The notes: generated from the sequence alone by a model not told the origin. A stretch of DNA of 64,000 nucleotides from Mangrovibacterium marinum (GCF_003046625.1 NZ_QAAD01000015.1:1-64000), one strand, 5' to 3'; positions 35,501 to 45,447 are shown, counted from the first letter of the stretch. Program-made: numbers and translations.

Positions 35501-35769
35501 AAAGTTTAAGTTTTGTGCAACAGGGTTGCGGTTTTAGCTAGTTGTTCATTTGCCTTTGAATTTAATAAATTATAGGGTTTGTTATTTGGGTATAGGCAAA
35601 TGTTATTGGGCACAGTTTACCGTGTAAATAGGTGGAGTGTAGATTCAAGTTGTTGGTTAACAGGCATTAGGAGGTGTGAGTGTTCTTGTAATTTGAATTG
35701 AATCTAAAGAGGACGGTTTGCCGGTGGATTTATCGTGTTAGAAAGAGGCTGGTGCAGACGTGTTTTGCC

Positions 35770-37113
35770 TTATGCTTTTCGTGTACGCGTAACCACTTTC
35801 CCTTTCCACTTACCGGTGTAGTAATATACAATTAATATAAGCATTCCCAGTAGCCAGCTGGCAGGTTCGGCCCACCAAATTCCGTTTACACCAATATGGT
35901 CGGATAAAAAATAGGCTAAAGGAATTCTCACCAGATAGAGCGAGGCGATGGTCGTTAACATGGGGATTAGCGTGGCCCCGGCTCCCCGCAAAAATCCCGT
36001 AAGGGTAAACATGATGGACAGGAGCAGATAGAAGGAAGAAACAATCACTAAATAGTCCTGACCAATGTCGATAACCCCTTGGTCGGGTGTGAAAATCCGG
36101 ATAATGTATTTCCCGAACAGGATGATGATTGCAGAGATTACCGTTGCGTAGGCCAGCGAAAAAAAGATGGTGATTTTTAGTCCTTTGCGGGCCCGTTGCT
36201 CCTGTTCCGCACCCAGGTTTTGACCAACAAAGGAGGATAGTGCCGAACTGAAGGTTAGAGCAGGCATCTTGGCGAAGGAATCCACTCGCATGGCAGCGGT
36301 GTAGGCTGCAACTGCATTGGTGCCAAATGTATTCACGATTCCCATGATGGCCATCATCCCGAAAGCGACAAAAGATTGCTGAAAGCCCGTTGGCAAACCG
36401 ATTCGGATACAGCTTCTGAAAATTGATCGATCGAAAATATATTTACGGATTGATAAATTGATAACCGTATGGCGTTTGTTGAGGTACCAGGTGGCCGAGA
36501 AGAATGCAAATGCTTGTGAAACTACTGTGGCCAGTGCAACGCCCTCGATTCCCCATTTAAAGACAATGATGAAAAGCAGGTCGAATACAATATTCAGGAT
36601 GGTGGAGATAACCATAAACCAGAGCGGGGTTTTGGCGTCGCCCATTCCTCTGAGAATTGAGGTAATGCCGGCAAACCCAAAGAAAAAGAACATCCCCGAA
36701 AGGTAGATGTTCAAATAAGTTACAGCCTCGTTTAGCATCTCCGCAGGAAGTTGGAGCAGTAAAAAAATTGAGCGACTGAGGCTCAGTCCAATCAGGGTTA
36801 CAACAATCGAGGCAAATAAAAAGAAGATGAAAATTGTGTCAATGGTCTTTTTGACGTTCGCGACGTCTTTGGCACCAAAGTATTGCGAAACAACGGTTGA
36901 TGCTCCCGAGCCAACACCGATGACCAGTGAGATTAAGGTGAAGATGATTGGAAATGAAGCACCCACAGCACCCAGCGCCTCTTTGCCCAAGAAATTACCC
37001 ACAATAACGCTGTCGACAATATTGTATAGATTCTGAAAAATATTTCCTAAAACTAACGGAACTGAAAAATGAAGAATCAGCTGTGCTTCACTCCCCTCTG
37101 TAAAGTCTCTCAT
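35770..37113 (-). CDS. MATE family efflux transporter
   Basis: This 447-aa protein with 12 predicted membrane helices matches MATE exporters in length and layout. The first half has FSVPLVLGNIFQNLYNIVDSVIVG and the repeat-like second half GLPTGFQQSFVAFGMMAIMGIVNTFG. Such proteins export cationic drugs or metabolites using a Na+ or H+ gradient. The sodium or proton gradient could be supported by the neighbouring pyrophosphatase, though the two are separate units 269 bp apart. The substrate is unknown. Confidence 0.92.
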   Translation of the reverse strand: MRDFTEGSEAQLILHFSVPLVLGNIFQNLYNIVDSVIVGNFLGKEALGAVGASFPIIFTLISLVIGVGSGASTVVSQYFGAKDVANVKKTIDTIFIFFLFASIVVTLIGLSLSRSIFLLLQLPAEMLNEAVTYLNIYLSGMFFFFGFAGITSILRGMGDAKTPLWFMVISTILNIVFDLLFIIVFKWGIEGVALATVVSQAFAFFSATWYLNKRHTVINLSIRKYIFDRSIFRSCIRIGLPTGFQQSFVAFGMMAIMGIVNTFGTNAVAAYTAAMRVDSFAKMPALTFSSALSSFVGQNLGAEQEQRARKGLKITIFFSLAYATVISAIIILFGKYIIRIFTPDQGVIDIGQDYLVIVSSFYLLLSIMFTLTGFLRGAGATLIPMLTTIASLYLVRIPLAYFLSDHIGVNGIWWAEPASWLLGMLILIVYYYTGKWKGKVVTRTRKA

Positions 37114-37203
37114 AAGTCAAATAAAGAGCTCAAATTTCCTTAATTTTACCTGAATTTCAAAATAGGGGGCTGAAAGTTAATGTTGGGTTAAGTTTATGGT
37201 AAC

Positions 37204-37236
37204 TTGTTTTATGCTGTCGGTAAAGCACTAATTTTG
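37204..37236 (+). promoter_or_regulatory. Promoter of the tyrosine phosphatase gene
   Basis: TTG (37204-37206) and TAATTTTG (37229-37236) are 22 bp apart, a fit to the Bacteroidota -33/-7 promoter. The leader is about 70 nt. Confidence 0.6.
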
Positions 37237-37314
37237 CGTTTCGGTTTTTCAAACTTCGTAGGACTTTCGAGATTGTTATGAAAAGAATAGCCAGCAACAA
37301 GAATTATTTACATT

Positions 37315-37788
37315 ATGAAGAAAAGAGTATTATTTGTATGTCTAGGAAATATATGTCGTTCTCCAAGTGCTGAGGCTGTCTTTAATGGCCTGGTGAAAAA
37401 GAACGGGTTGGAAAGTGATATCGAATGCGATTCAGCAGGAACAGCGGGGTATCACGAAGGAGAACCGGCTGATCAGCGTATGCAAAGCCACGCGATCCGC
37501 CGCGGATACCGGTTGACATCGGTAGCTCGCAAGTTTGACCCGGAGGTTGATTTTGATAGTTTCGACTTCATTGTTGGAATGGATGATGATAACGTGAACG
37601 ATTTGCAGGATTTAGCATCAAATGTTGGGGACCTGAATAAAATTTTCAAAATGACCGACTTTTGTAGCCAGGGAGGGCATTACTCTGTGCCCGATCCGTA
37701 TTATGGCGGTTCCGAAGGGTTCGAACTGGTGTTGGATATTTTGGAGGATGCCTGTGAAGGTTTGCTGAATGAGGTTCGGGGCGCTTAG
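37315..37788 (+). CDS. Low-molecular-weight protein-tyrosine phosphatase
   Basis: This 157-aa phosphatase has the P-loop VCLGNICRSPSAEA (Cys-x5-Arg-Ser) at the N-terminus and the general acid Asp in VPDPYYGG near the C-terminus. It removes phosphate from tyrosine residues of proteins and may control capsule or exopolysaccharide kinases, but no such locus is present nearby. A methyltransferase gene follows after 65 bp and could be co-transcribed. Confidence 0.94.
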   Translation: MKKRVLFVCLGNICRSPSAEAVFNGLVKKNGLESDIECDSAGTAGYHEGEPADQRMQSHAIRRGYRLTSVARKFDPEVDFDSFDFIVGMDDDNVNDLQDLASNVGDLNKIFKMTDFCSQGGHYSVPDPYYGGSEGFELVLDILEDACEGLLNEVRGA

Positions 37789-37853
37789 TGATCGATGTTT
37801 GGATCAAACATTTTATCGTAATCTGCTGTTTGGCCTAGAAAGAAGTTGAGGAG

Positions 37854-38591
37854 ATGGAGAAACAGCAGTTTTATAGTTCAATAGCGGATGTTTACGAGTA
37901 TATTTTCCCGGTTAAAGAGCAGCAGGTGACCTTTATAAAGTCGCATTTCGAAATCGATCAAGAGTTCTCTTTTCTTGATGTTGGTTGCGCTACCGGGCAA
38001 CTGGCGAGTCGATTGGGGCAGTTTGGCGCGCATGGCGTAGGGGTAGACCTGGATCAGCGGATGGTACAGCGCGCAAATAGAGAGTACCGCGGCGTTAATC
38101 TTCTTTTTAAGGAGATGAATATGATGAAGCTGCGGGAAAATTTTCCGCTCAACTATTTTGATGCAATAATCTGTTTTGGAAATACGCTCGTTCATCTGGA
38201 GTCTTTGTCGCAAATCCACAATTTTTTAAGTCAATGTTTTCAGCTGTTGCCTGCAACCGGGCTGTTGTTTTTGCAGATCTTAAACTACAAACATATTCTG
38301 GCGCAAAAAATAGAGTCGCTGCCGCTGATCGAGAATGATTTTATCCGATTCGAACGGGCTTATAAGTTGCCGGGCCCCAAATTACCGAAGATTACTTTTA
38401 ACACGAAACTTACTGTGAAAGCGGATGGACGGATCACTGAGAATAGTGCGAGCCTGATGCCTCTGAAAAAGGATGAGCTTGAGTGGATTTTGCGGCAAGT
38501 GGGGTTTTCGACGCTCGAATTTTACAGTAGTTTCGATAGAGCTCCCTATGCTGAAACACAACTCCCGCTAGTGGTAGTTGCCCGAAAGTAG
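37854..38591 (+). CDS. Class I SAM-dependent methyltransferase
   Basis: This 245-aa protein has the SAM-binding motif I FLDVGCATGQLASRLGQFG, an acidic residue after VGVDLDQRM, and FDAIICFGNTLVHL at motif IV. A start with GAGGAG a few bases upstream of the ATG is a good ribosome binding site. The substrate cannot be told. The C-terminal GFSTLEFYSSFDRAPYAE resembles small-molecule methyltransferases of the Methyltransf_25 group. Confidence 0.88.
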   Translation: MEKQQFYSSIADVYEYIFPVKEQQVTFIKSHFEIDQEFSFLDVGCATGQLASRLGQFGAHGVGVDLDQRMVQRANREYRGVNLLFKEMNMMKLRENFPLNYFDAIICFGNTLVHLESLSQIHNFLSQCFQLLPATGLLFLQILNYKHILAQKIESLPLIENDFIRFERAYKLPGPKLPKITFNTKLTVKADGRITENSASLMPLKKDELEWILRQVGFSTLEFYSSFDRAPYAETQLPLVVVARK

Positions 38592-38679
38592 TCTTTGTTT
38601 TTAGTTGAGTGTTCGCTCAGGTCAGTCTGTTGTGTTTGCACTGACTGAGCCTGCAGAATACAGCTGCTTTGAATTGGGC

Positions 38680-38706
38680 AAAAAAAAACCGCCTTAAAAG
38701 GCGGTT
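38680..38706 (-). terminator. Terminator of the sigma factor gene
   Basis: AACCGCCTT pairs with AAGGCGGTT around a two-base loop, with a run of A on the left that becomes T on the minus strand. It ends the leftward transcript 14 bp after the sigma gene stop. Confidence 0.88.
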
Positions 38707-38719
38707 GAAAAATTTTTTA

Positions 38720-39580
38720 CTATCCAAGATATGATTTTAGCAATTTGCTTCTGGATGTATGCCTTAAGCGGCGAATAGCTTTTTCTTTAATTTGGCGTAC
38801 TCTTTCGCGGGTAAGCCCAAATCGTTCTCCAATTTCTTCCAGGGTCATTTCCTGGCAACCAATTCCAAAGAACATCCTTATGATGTCGCTTTCTCGTTCT
38901 GTAAGGGTAGCAAGAGCACGTTCAATTTCGCGAGCCAAAGACTCCATAATCAGGCTTCGGTCGGCATTGGGCGAATCATTGTTGACAAGAACGTCGAGCA
39001 GGCTGTTGTCTTCTCCTTCAACGAATGGCGCGTCAACCGAAATGTGACGACCCGAAACGCGAAGTGTGTCAGCAACTTTTTCTGCCGGTAGCTCCAACTT
39101 ATCCGCTAATTCTTCTGGTGAAGGCTTCCGCTCATTTTCCTGTTCGAACTTTGAATAAGCTTTATTAATCTTATTCAGTGAGCCAACTTGGTTTAGCGGC
39201 AAACGAACAATACGTGATTGTTCGGCCAAAGCCTGAAGAATTGACTGGCGAATCCACCATACGGCGTAAGAAATGAATTTGAACCCCCTGGTTTCGTCAA
39301 ACTTCTCGGCAGCTTTTATCAGTCCCAGGTTCCCTTCGTTGATCAAGTCGGGAAGACTTAAACCTTGGTTTTGGTACTGTTTAGCCACGGAAACGACAAA
39401 ACGAAGATTGGCGCGTGTCAGTTTTTCCAGCGCTGCCTGGTCTCCTTTCTTGATTCGTTGTGCTAATTCAACTTCCTCTTCAACAGTGATAAGTTCCTCT
39501 TTGCCAATCTCCTGAAGATATTTGTCCAAAGACGCACTCTCACGGTTAGTAATAGATTTTGTAATCTTTAATTGTCTCAT
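38720..39580 (-). CDS. rpoD: Primary sigma factor RpoD (Bacteroidota type)
   Basis: This 286-aa sigma-70 protein directs RNA polymerase to the TTTG/TAnnTTTG promoters seen in the window. It has a short region 1.2 ([19 protein letters not shown]), region 2 ([30 protein letters not shown] and [13 protein letters not shown]), region 3 (VRLPLNQVG) and region 4 ([36 protein letters not shown]). It lacks the long acidic region 1.1 of E. coli RpoD, as is normal for this phylum's vegetative sigma. It is a single gene with its own promoter and terminator. Confidence 0.95.
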   Translation of the reverse strand: MRQLKITKSITNRESASLDKYLQEIGKEELITVEEEVELAQRIKKGDQAALEKLTRANLRFVVSVAKQYQNQGLSLPDLINEGNLGLIKAAEKFDETRGFKFISYAVWWIRQSILQALAEQSRIVRLPLNQVGSLNKINKAYSKFEQENERKPSPEELADKLELPAEKVADTLRVSGRHISVDAPFVEGEDNSLLDVLVNNDSPNADRSLIMESLAREIERALATLTERESDIIRMFFGIGCQEMTLEEIGERFGLTRERVRQIKEKAIRRLRHTSRSKLLKSYLG

Positions 39581-39600
39581 ACCCTGTTAAAAAAATCGTG

Positions 39601-39632
39601 CAAATATAGACTTTCAAAGTCAATAATTCAAA
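39601..39632 (-). promoter_or_regulatory. Promoter of rpoD
   Basis: On the minus strand TTTG (39632-39629) and TATATTTG (39608-39601) are 20 bp apart, a close match to the vegetative promoter. The -7 element is 20 bp before the ATG, so the leader is very short. Confidence 0.75.
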
Positions 39633-39694
39633 TTCGAAAGCAAAATCGGCCGATTTGTAGTTCAAATGTTAATAGTTTTCATTAAAAGCCACAG

Positions 39695-41140
39695 CTAGTC
39701 TTCTGTTGAAAAGACGAAATAGGCTCTTTCTCCGTTTTGATAAACACCTTCAATAAAAATGCCACCTTTTGCTTTTTTTACAATCGCAACAAAATCATTA
39801 ACCCCGTTCACCTCTTGTTTGTTTACTTGGGTAATGATAAATCCTTCACTCAGACCGGCATCCTTTAGTTTACCTCGACTTAATTCTGTAATTTTTATTC
39901 CTTGGCTTATGCGTAGTTTGTACTTCTCGTTTTCTGTAACATTGTCAAATTTGGCTCCAAGAAATTCATTTGCGTCCGTGGTAAGAATTTCCGTATCTCC
40001 GTGCATATTACGGAGTGTTACTTTATAGGGTTTCGATTTATTGTCTCTTTTTGTCAAAATTTTTACCTCGTCGCCGGGACGGTGTTTGCTAACTTGTTCC
40101 TGTAACTCGGCAACAGAGTTTACAGTTACCCCATCAACAGCCAGAATAACGTCGCCAGGCTCCAGTCCGGCCTCCCGGGCAGCTCCATCGGGCGACACAC
40201 CGGCTACAAAAACACCTTCTATTTTGTCGAGCCCGTATTTCTCGGCCACCTCGGCGTTCACATCACCAATGCTCACACCCAGCAAGGCCCGTTGTACTTG
40301 CCCGTATTGTTTGAGGTCGGCAATTACCTTTTGAACAATTGCCGAGGGAATCGCAAATGAATAGCCGGTGTAGGAGCCGGTTTGTGAAGCAATAGCTGTG
40401 TTGATACCAACGAGTTCACCGTTCATATTTACCAATGCGCCGCCGCTGTTTCCCGGGTTCACGGCCGCATCCGTTTGGATGAATGACTCAATACTCATAT
40501 CGGTTCGGTTGATGCCAATGTTGCGCCCCTTCGCACTTACAATGCCGGCAGTAACGGTCGAGGTTAAGTTGAACGGGTTTCCCACTGCCAGCACCCATTC
40601 CCCCAGCTTCAACGCATCGGAGTTGCCGAAGGAGAGGTGGGGAAGGTCATTGGCGTCGATTTTCAGTAAGGCGACGTCGGTTGTGCGATCTGTTCCAACG
40701 AGCTTTGCTTCGTATTCCCGTTTATCGTTCAGTACAACTTTGATTTCGTCGGCTCTGTCAATCACGTGGTTGTTGGTAACGATGTAACCATCTTCTGTCA
40801 TGATAACGCCCGAGCCGGATCCTTCGCGGATTCGCGGTTGTTGACGTTGGTAACGGTCGCCATAAAACCAATCATAAAAGGGATTGGAGTAGGTGACGAC
40901 ATTTTCTTTCGAAACGACCTTTACGTGTACCACGGCGTGTACCGAGTTTTCGGCAGCATAAGTTAGATCCGGAGCTTTACCTTGTGGGGCCGATGGCAGG
41001 TTCGCGTATCGCATTGCCTGCTGCTGTTCAACCCGAACAACCTGTGGTTCGTTGAAGAATTTTGTGTAAGCCCAAAGTGTAATAAGTGCGCTTCCGAACG
41101 CAATAATTAGTGTTAAACCCAAATTTTTAACATTTTTCAT
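39695..41140 (-). CDS. HtrA/DegQ-family periplasmic serine protease
   Basis: This 481-aa protease with a signal anchor (VKNLGLTLIIAFGSALITLW) acts in periplasmic protein quality control. The catalytic triad is His in IVTNNHVID, Asp in TTDVALLKI and Ser in AVNPGNSGGALVN. Two PDZ domains follow (~280-375 and ~390-480), with GVSPDGAAREAGLEPGDVIL in the first. The ATG at 41140 begins directly before the signal sequence, and an ATG at 41164 would add eight residues. It neighbours rpoD but has its own untranslated region. Confidence 0.94.
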   Translation of the reverse strand: MKNVKNLGLTLIIAFGSALITLWAYTKFFNEPQVVRVEQQQAMRYANLPSAPQGKAPDLTYAAENSVHAVVHVKVVSKENVVTYSNPFYDWFYGDRYQRQQPRIREGSGSGVIMTEDGYIVTNNHVIDRADEIKVVLNDKREYEAKLVGTDRTTDVALLKIDANDLPHLSFGNSDALKLGEWVLAVGNPFNLTSTVTAGIVSAKGRNIGINRTDMSIESFIQTDAAVNPGNSGGALVNMNGELVGINTAIASQTGSYTGYSFAIPSAIVQKVIADLKQYGQVQRALLGVSIGDVNAEVAEKYGLDKIEGVFVAGVSPDGAAREAGLEPGDVILAVDGVTVNSVAELQEQVSKHRPGDEVKILTKRDNKSKPYKVTLRNMHGDTEILTTDANEFLGAKFDNVTENEKYKLRISQGIKITELSRGKLKDAGLSEGFIITQVNKQEVNGVNDFVAIVKKAKGGIFIEGVYQNGERAYFVFSTED

Positions 41141-41446
41141 AGCATTCAATCTTATTTTGTTCATTATGTGTTTATGCCTTGTTTGCAGTGGTAAATTTAA
41201 CGCATAATGAGTGCCAGTGTTTTCTCATTTTTGATACGTTCAATATGTTTAACATGTTTTAACAGACGATAATTTTTCCGCTTTTTCCCGGCTTTTATTC
41301 TCCTGGACTTTAGGTTACGGGAGAGGTAGATGTTTAAAATATTGTGAACGTTGTGGTAAACTATACGGGGAAGGGACATTATTGAAGTATTATTTTTATC
41401 TTTCAATATTGTATGTAAATCTAGTTGACCGTAATGTCGTTTATTC
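41141..41446. other. Intergenic region between htrA-type gene and kinase gene
   Basis: This AT-rich 306-bp stretch between divergent genes must contain both promoters. No exact TAnnTTTG was found with a good partner; TAAATTTA at ~41190 on the minus strand is the nearest. A 124-codon minus-strand frame (41197-41571) overlaps the kinase start and has no recognisable features, so I see no gene in it. Confidence 0.5.
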
Positions 41447-43471
41447 ATGTTTAAAAGAAATTCGCCACCCGGTATACCGGAGTATATTCGACGCGTTGTT
41501 GTGCTGACTACTGTTTTGATCACCATTAGCGTTACTGTGCTGGTTATTGCGCAGCAACTGGTTTTATACAAAAATACCAGTGAGCAATTGCGTCATGGGA
41601 TGATTGAAAAGCAGAAGCAATTTGTTAAAGATCTGATTGCAATCGAAGTTGAGTATATCGAAAATCAGAAAAGGGCTTTCGACAATGAGGTTGCGCAAAA
41701 GTTGGTCGATCATGTTCAAACAGCTCGACAGCTGGCGGAGGATTTGTATAACCGGTATCATGCTGATATGAATCAACCGGAGCTTGAAAAGCTCATTATT
41801 CAGGCAGTATCGTCGTTGCGGGGTTTTTCACCTTACACTCATATTTTTATTAACACCCTGGATGGCAAAGGGGTTTACTATTCGGGAAAACCCGGTTTTG
41901 CCGGTAAAAATTTAGTGGAGCTTACCGATAGTTATGGCAACAAGGTTGTGCAGGCCGAAATCGACAAGATTCATCAGGCGGAAGGCGGTATTATTTATTA
42001 TGGTGATGCAAGCTCCGGGGGAAGTGGGCAAGGCGATAAGCTTAGTTACGTGGAGCCGTTTGATGCGTTGGGCTGGTACTTCGGAGCAAAGTGTTATATA
42101 AGTGATTATGACGAAGAATTTCAGGATGAGATTGCCCGGAAGGTCAGCTCGGAGCGTTTTCGCTATGGTGGCTATTTGTTTTTGACGGATAGCGACGCTT
42201 ATCCGATTGTACTGGAGGGCTCGGTTTATCGGGAGGACAGCGAGACGGGGCGAGCCATTAACGAAGCGCAGCAGAATGTGTTTCTCAATCAGTTGAAAGT
42301 TGCAAAATCGAGTGACGAAGGTGGCTTCATACATTATGACTGGAACGGCTTTACTGAGCAAACCAAGGGGCGGAAAATAGCCTATGTGCGGTATTATAAG
42401 CCGGCCGGCTGGATGCTTGGCGCCGGTTTTTATATCGACGAGCTCGAGTCGGAATTGAGGCTTCAGAATATGGAACTGAAGAGTGGGGTTGTGCGAAATA
42501 TTGTGCAAGTTGTTTTGCTGGTTTTGCTGGTTGTATTGGCTGAGTTGTATCTTCTCTATCGGTTCCGGCTTCATTTTAAACAGGATTTCGATATGTTCAA
42601 GCATTTCTTCCAGCGAGGGAAGGGGAGTTATGAGATGATTAGCGTTGAAAAAATACACTTTCGGGAGTTTGCCGAGATGGGGGTTGTGGCCAATGAAATG
42701 ATTGAAGAAAGGCGTCGGATTCACAATCAGTTGGTTGCCGAGCAGGAGAAAGCCCGGGCGTCGGATCGGTTGAAAACGGCCTTTTTGGCCAATATGTCGC
42801 ATGAGATCAGGACGCCCATGAATGCGATTATCGGATTTGGTGAATTGGTGGATGATGAGGAGCTGGACCCGGAAATGCAGAAGACCTTTATTCGCCTGAT
42901 CCGTCAAAACGGGCAAATGCTGATGTGTTTGATTGATGATATTATTGATATTGCCAAGATTGAATCGGGCCAGATGTCGGTCACCAAAGCTTGGTTTCGG
43001 CTGAACGATTTGATGGCTGAGTTAGAGGCCCATTTTTGCGGACTTGTAGAGAATGATCCGGACAAGTCGATTGCGTTCGGAGTTAATTTGGACATACCAA
43101 GCGAATACCCGTGTTTCTCTGATGCTTTTCGCTTAAAACAAGTGTTGTATAACCTGATCGGTAATGCGATTAAGTTTACCCAACATGGGAAGGTGGGGGT
43201 TCATGTTGTCCTGCGAAACGAATGCCTGTATTTTACAGTAACCGATTCCGGAATTGGTATTGCCAAGGATGAGTTGGACGTTATTTTTGAACGTTTCATG
43301 CAGTCGGCCAATCACCGAGACAAAAACTTCGGCGGAACAGGCCTGGGGCTGGCAATATGTAAGAATATTGTGGGTTTGCTTGGGGGAGAGATCACTGTTA
43401 AGTCTGTTTTGGGCGAGGGCTCAACCTTCGGGTTTTATATACCCGTTGAATCGCGCGAGCAGAATCCGTGA
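41447..43471 (+). CDS. Double-Cache sensor histidine kinase
   Basis: This 674-aa membrane kinase has a first helix (~17-38), a large periplasmic sensor (~40-345) with two Cache-like units sharing DALGWYFGAKCYISDYDEE and PAGWMLGAGFYIDELE, and a second helix (~350-372). The cytoplasmic part has a HAMP-like/coiled linker, the H box FLANMSHEIRTPMNAIIGFG, the N box LKQVLYNLIGNAIKFT, DSGIGIAKDELDVIFE and GGTGLGLAICKN. No receiver domain is fused and no response regulator gene is adjacent, so it is an orphan kinase. Cache domains usually bind small organic ligands. Confidence 0.92.
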   Translation: MFKRNSPPGIPEYIRRVVVLTTVLITISVTVLVIAQQLVLYKNTSEQLRHGMIEKQKQFVKDLIAIEVEYIENQKRAFDNEVAQKLVDHVQTARQLAEDLYNRYHADMNQPELEKLIIQAVSSLRGFSPYTHIFINTLDGKGVYYSGKPGFAGKNLVELTDSYGNKVVQAEIDKIHQAEGGIIYYGDASSGGSGQGDKLSYVEPFDALGWYFGAKCYISDYDEEFQDEIARKVSSERFRYGGYLFLTDSDAYPIVLEGSVYREDSETGRAINEAQQNVFLNQLKVAKSSDEGGFIHYDWNGFTEQTKGRKIAYVRYYKPAGWMLGAGFYIDELESELRLQNMELKSGVVRNIVQVVLLVLLVVLAELYLLYRFRLHFKQDFDMFKHFFQRGKGSYEMISVEKIHFREFAEMGVVANEMIEERRRIHNQLVAEQEKARASDRLKTAFLANMSHEIRTPMNAIIGFGELVDDEELDPEMQKTFIRLIRQNGQMLMCLIDDIIDIAKIESGQMSVTKAWFRLNDLMAELEAHFCGLVENDPDKSIAFGVNLDIPSEYPCFSDAFRLKQVLYNLIGNAIKFTQHGKVGVHVVLRNECLYFTVTDSGIGIAKDELDVIFERFMQSANHRDKNFGGTGLGLAICKNIVGLLGGEITVKSVLGEGSTFGFYIPVESREQNP

Positions 43472-43564
43472 TAAGCAACAGACCGTCCGCTTGGCGGCTG
43501 TGCAGTTGGTGGCTTTCGAATGGCAGCCACGTAAAAAGTTGTTGCCCGACTGTTTGGCCTTGAT

Positions 43565-44920
43565 TTAGGCGCTAAGAGGCAGGTAGATGAAGAAGCGACT
43601 TCCCTGGTTGGGCGAGCTCTCAATGCTTAATTTACCTTGATTTTTCAGCAGGAAGTCTTTGCAGATTTTAAGGCCGATACCGCGATCCTTCTCGTAGTTT
43701 TCTTCTTTGGATCCAATCACGATTGGGTCGTCCTCCATGATTTCTTCAATCATTTCGCGGGTCATGCCCACTCCCGTGTCGGCCACCGTTAGCAGTAGTT
43801 TGTCTTTGGCAATTTGCGAATACAGACTTATTTTGCCTGCCGTGCGGGTGAACTTAACGGAGTTGGACAGGATGTTCCGGATTACGACATTTACCATTTC
43901 CATATCGGCAAAGGCATAGTGGTTTTCGTTAACCTGATTCTCGATGGTGAAATTTTTGTGCTGAATAGAGCTGGTAAACAACATCAGGTTTTCTTTCACC
44001 AAACTGGCGATACTTATTTTCTGTGGGTTCACCGTCAGGTTGCCGGTTTGGCTTTTCGACCAGTTCAGTAAATTCTCGAGTAGATTGAAAGAGCTGTCGA
44101 CAACCTCCCGCGATTCGTTCAGGATGGTCTTTAATTCGTTGGGGTCGTCCATATCTTGTTCAACAATCAGGTCGAAAATACCTTTTACACTTCCGATGGG
44201 GCCTCGCAACCCATGGCTGATCAGGGAGAACATGCGGTCTTTTTGCTCGTTCAGGCGAAGGAAGTAGCGTTTTACCTGCAAGTGCTTCCGAACGGCAACA
44301 ACGAGCGCGGTTACAGCAAGCAGTAGTAAACCAAGCGAAATGATCAGTAATATATTATTTGTCTGTTGTTTCTCCGACTGAATGGCTAGCAGGCGATTTT
44401 CGGTTTCTTGTATTTCCTTGCTGAAGCCTGCCTCCAGCGCTGCAATTTGTTTTTGTTGGTTATGCTCGGTGATGCTGTCCTTTAGGTTTTGGTAGGCCTG
44501 TGTGTGTGCAATAGAAGCCTGGTATTTGCCCAGGGCCGATAGCAGGCCGGCCATCTGGTGGTGCAGTGCTAATAATTTGTCGTTGTTTTTTAGTTTGCTA
44601 TGAAGGCGAATGGCTTCTTCCAGATGGCTGATGGCCTTGGCCGAATTGTTGAAGCCCAGGAAGCTGTTAGCCATATTTTCGTTGGCCAACGCAAGCTCGC
44701 CGAGCATGCCATATTTCTTGGAGAGCTCCAGGGCAGTTTGGCTAAGCTGCATGCTACTCATGAAATTTTCGCTCTCCGCTTCCAGGTCGGCCAGTTCGTT
44801 GAGTGCGTGAATTTTTTCCCGAATGCCTAGGTCGCTATCGCTTGCGGCAGCCCAAAGTTTCATCGGCCCAAGCATGCTTAGGAAAATGAAAAGGACTGCT
44901 ATTTGGCTGCTGCGAATCAT
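43565..44920 (-). CDS. TPR-containing sensor histidine kinase
   Basis: This 451-aa protein has a signal peptide, a short periplasmic TPR region (~35-165) with ALANENMANSFLGFNNSAKAI-type helices, a coiled-coil, one membrane helix (NNILLIISLGLLLLAVTALV, ~188-208) and a kinase core. The H box is LISHGLRGPIGSVKG, with an N box NVVIRNILSNSVKFT and G boxes in VADTGVGM and KDRGIGLKICKD. TPR kinases of this type are abundant in Bacteroidota and sense protein or peptide ligands. It overlaps the TlpA gene by 4 bp, so the two are translationally coupled. Confidence 0.9.
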   Translation of the reverse strand: MIRSSQIAVLFIFLSMLGPMKLWAAASDSDLGIREKIHALNELADLEAESENFMSSMQLSQTALELSKKYGMLGELALANENMANSFLGFNNSAKAISHLEEAIRLHSKLKNNDKLLALHHQMAGLLSALGKYQASIAHTQAYQNLKDSITEHNQQKQIAALEAGFSKEIQETENRLLAIQSEKQQTNNILLIISLGLLLLAVTALVVAVRKHLQVKRYFLRLNEQKDRMFSLISHGLRGPIGSVKGIFDLIVEQDMDDPNELKTILNESREVVDSSFNLLENLLNWSKSQTGNLTVNPQKISIASLVKENLMLFTSSIQHKNFTIENQVNENHYAFADMEMVNVVIRNILSNSVKFTRTAGKISLYSQIAKDKLLLTVADTGVGMTREMIEEIMEDDPIVIGSKEENYEKDRGIGLKICKDFLLKNQGKLSIESSPNQGSRFFIYLPLSA

Positions 44921-45447
44921 TTTATCGAATCTAATTTTTGGGCGATTAGTTCTTTTAAGTTGGCAAACTCTGCGTCGTTAAAGCCGATGGAACTGTACAG
45001 GATTGTTCCGTCTCTGTCAATCAGGAAATTTCGGGGAATGTACTCTTTGGCAAATTTGCTGTATATGGTCCGTTGGGGGTCGGCAATCAGGTCGAAACTG
45101 AATTGTTTTTTGGTGCGGAATGCTTTCATCTCCTCCCGGCTATGCTCGCGGCCAACAACCAGCAACACAAAATCCGGATTATCCTTGTATTTATTGTAAA
45201 TCTCGTTTTCAAGATGGGGGAGTTCCTTCATGCAGGGGCCACACCAGGTGGCAAAGAAGTTGATCAGAATTAATTTGCCATGGTAGTCGGCAATGGATGC
45301 TTTCTCACCATCTCCGCTGACAAATTCGAAAGCCGGCACTTGCTGGCCGATCGCGACACGGGTCGACTTGTCTACCGCATTCTGAGCGTGCAGCGAAAGA
45401 ACGAAAAATTGGCAAATAAAAATTGAAAAGAAGACTGTTGCTTTCAT
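44917..45447 (-). CDS. TlpA-like thiol-disulfide oxidoreductase
   Basis: This 176-aa periplasmic thioredoxin-fold protein has a signal peptide (FFSIFICQFFVLSLHA) and the redox motif TWCGPCMKELP in the expected place after the first strand. LINFFA before it and PRNFLIDRDGTIL with the cis-Pro region follow the TlpA/ResA pattern. Overlap with the downstream histidine kinase gene suggests that the kinase reads or responds to the periplasmic thiol state, though this is inference from context only. Confidence 0.9.
   Translation of the reverse strand: MKATVFFSIFICQFFVLSLHAQNAVDKSTRVAIGQQVPAFEFVSGDGEKASIADYHGKLILINFFATWCGPCMKELPHLENEIYNKYKDNPDFVLLVVGREHSREEMKAFRTKKQFSFDLIADPQRTIYSKFAKEYIPRNFLIDRDGTILYSSIGFNDAEFANLKELIAQKLDSIK

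Noticed and set aside
38720-39580. Alternative (stress or RpoS-like) sigma factor
   Set aside because: It has all regions 1.2 to 4 in the short form that serves as the vegetative sigma of Bacteroidota, so the primary role is more likely.
41197-41571. Minus-strand frame of 124 codons between the htrA-type and kinase genes
   Set aside because: It overlaps the start of the kinase gene, its composition is unlike a protein of this genome, and no ribosome binding site or domain is seen.
41912-42916. Minus-strand frame of 334 codons inside the Cache kinase gene
   Set aside because: It is wholly antisense to a kinase with intact motifs and has no domain of its own.
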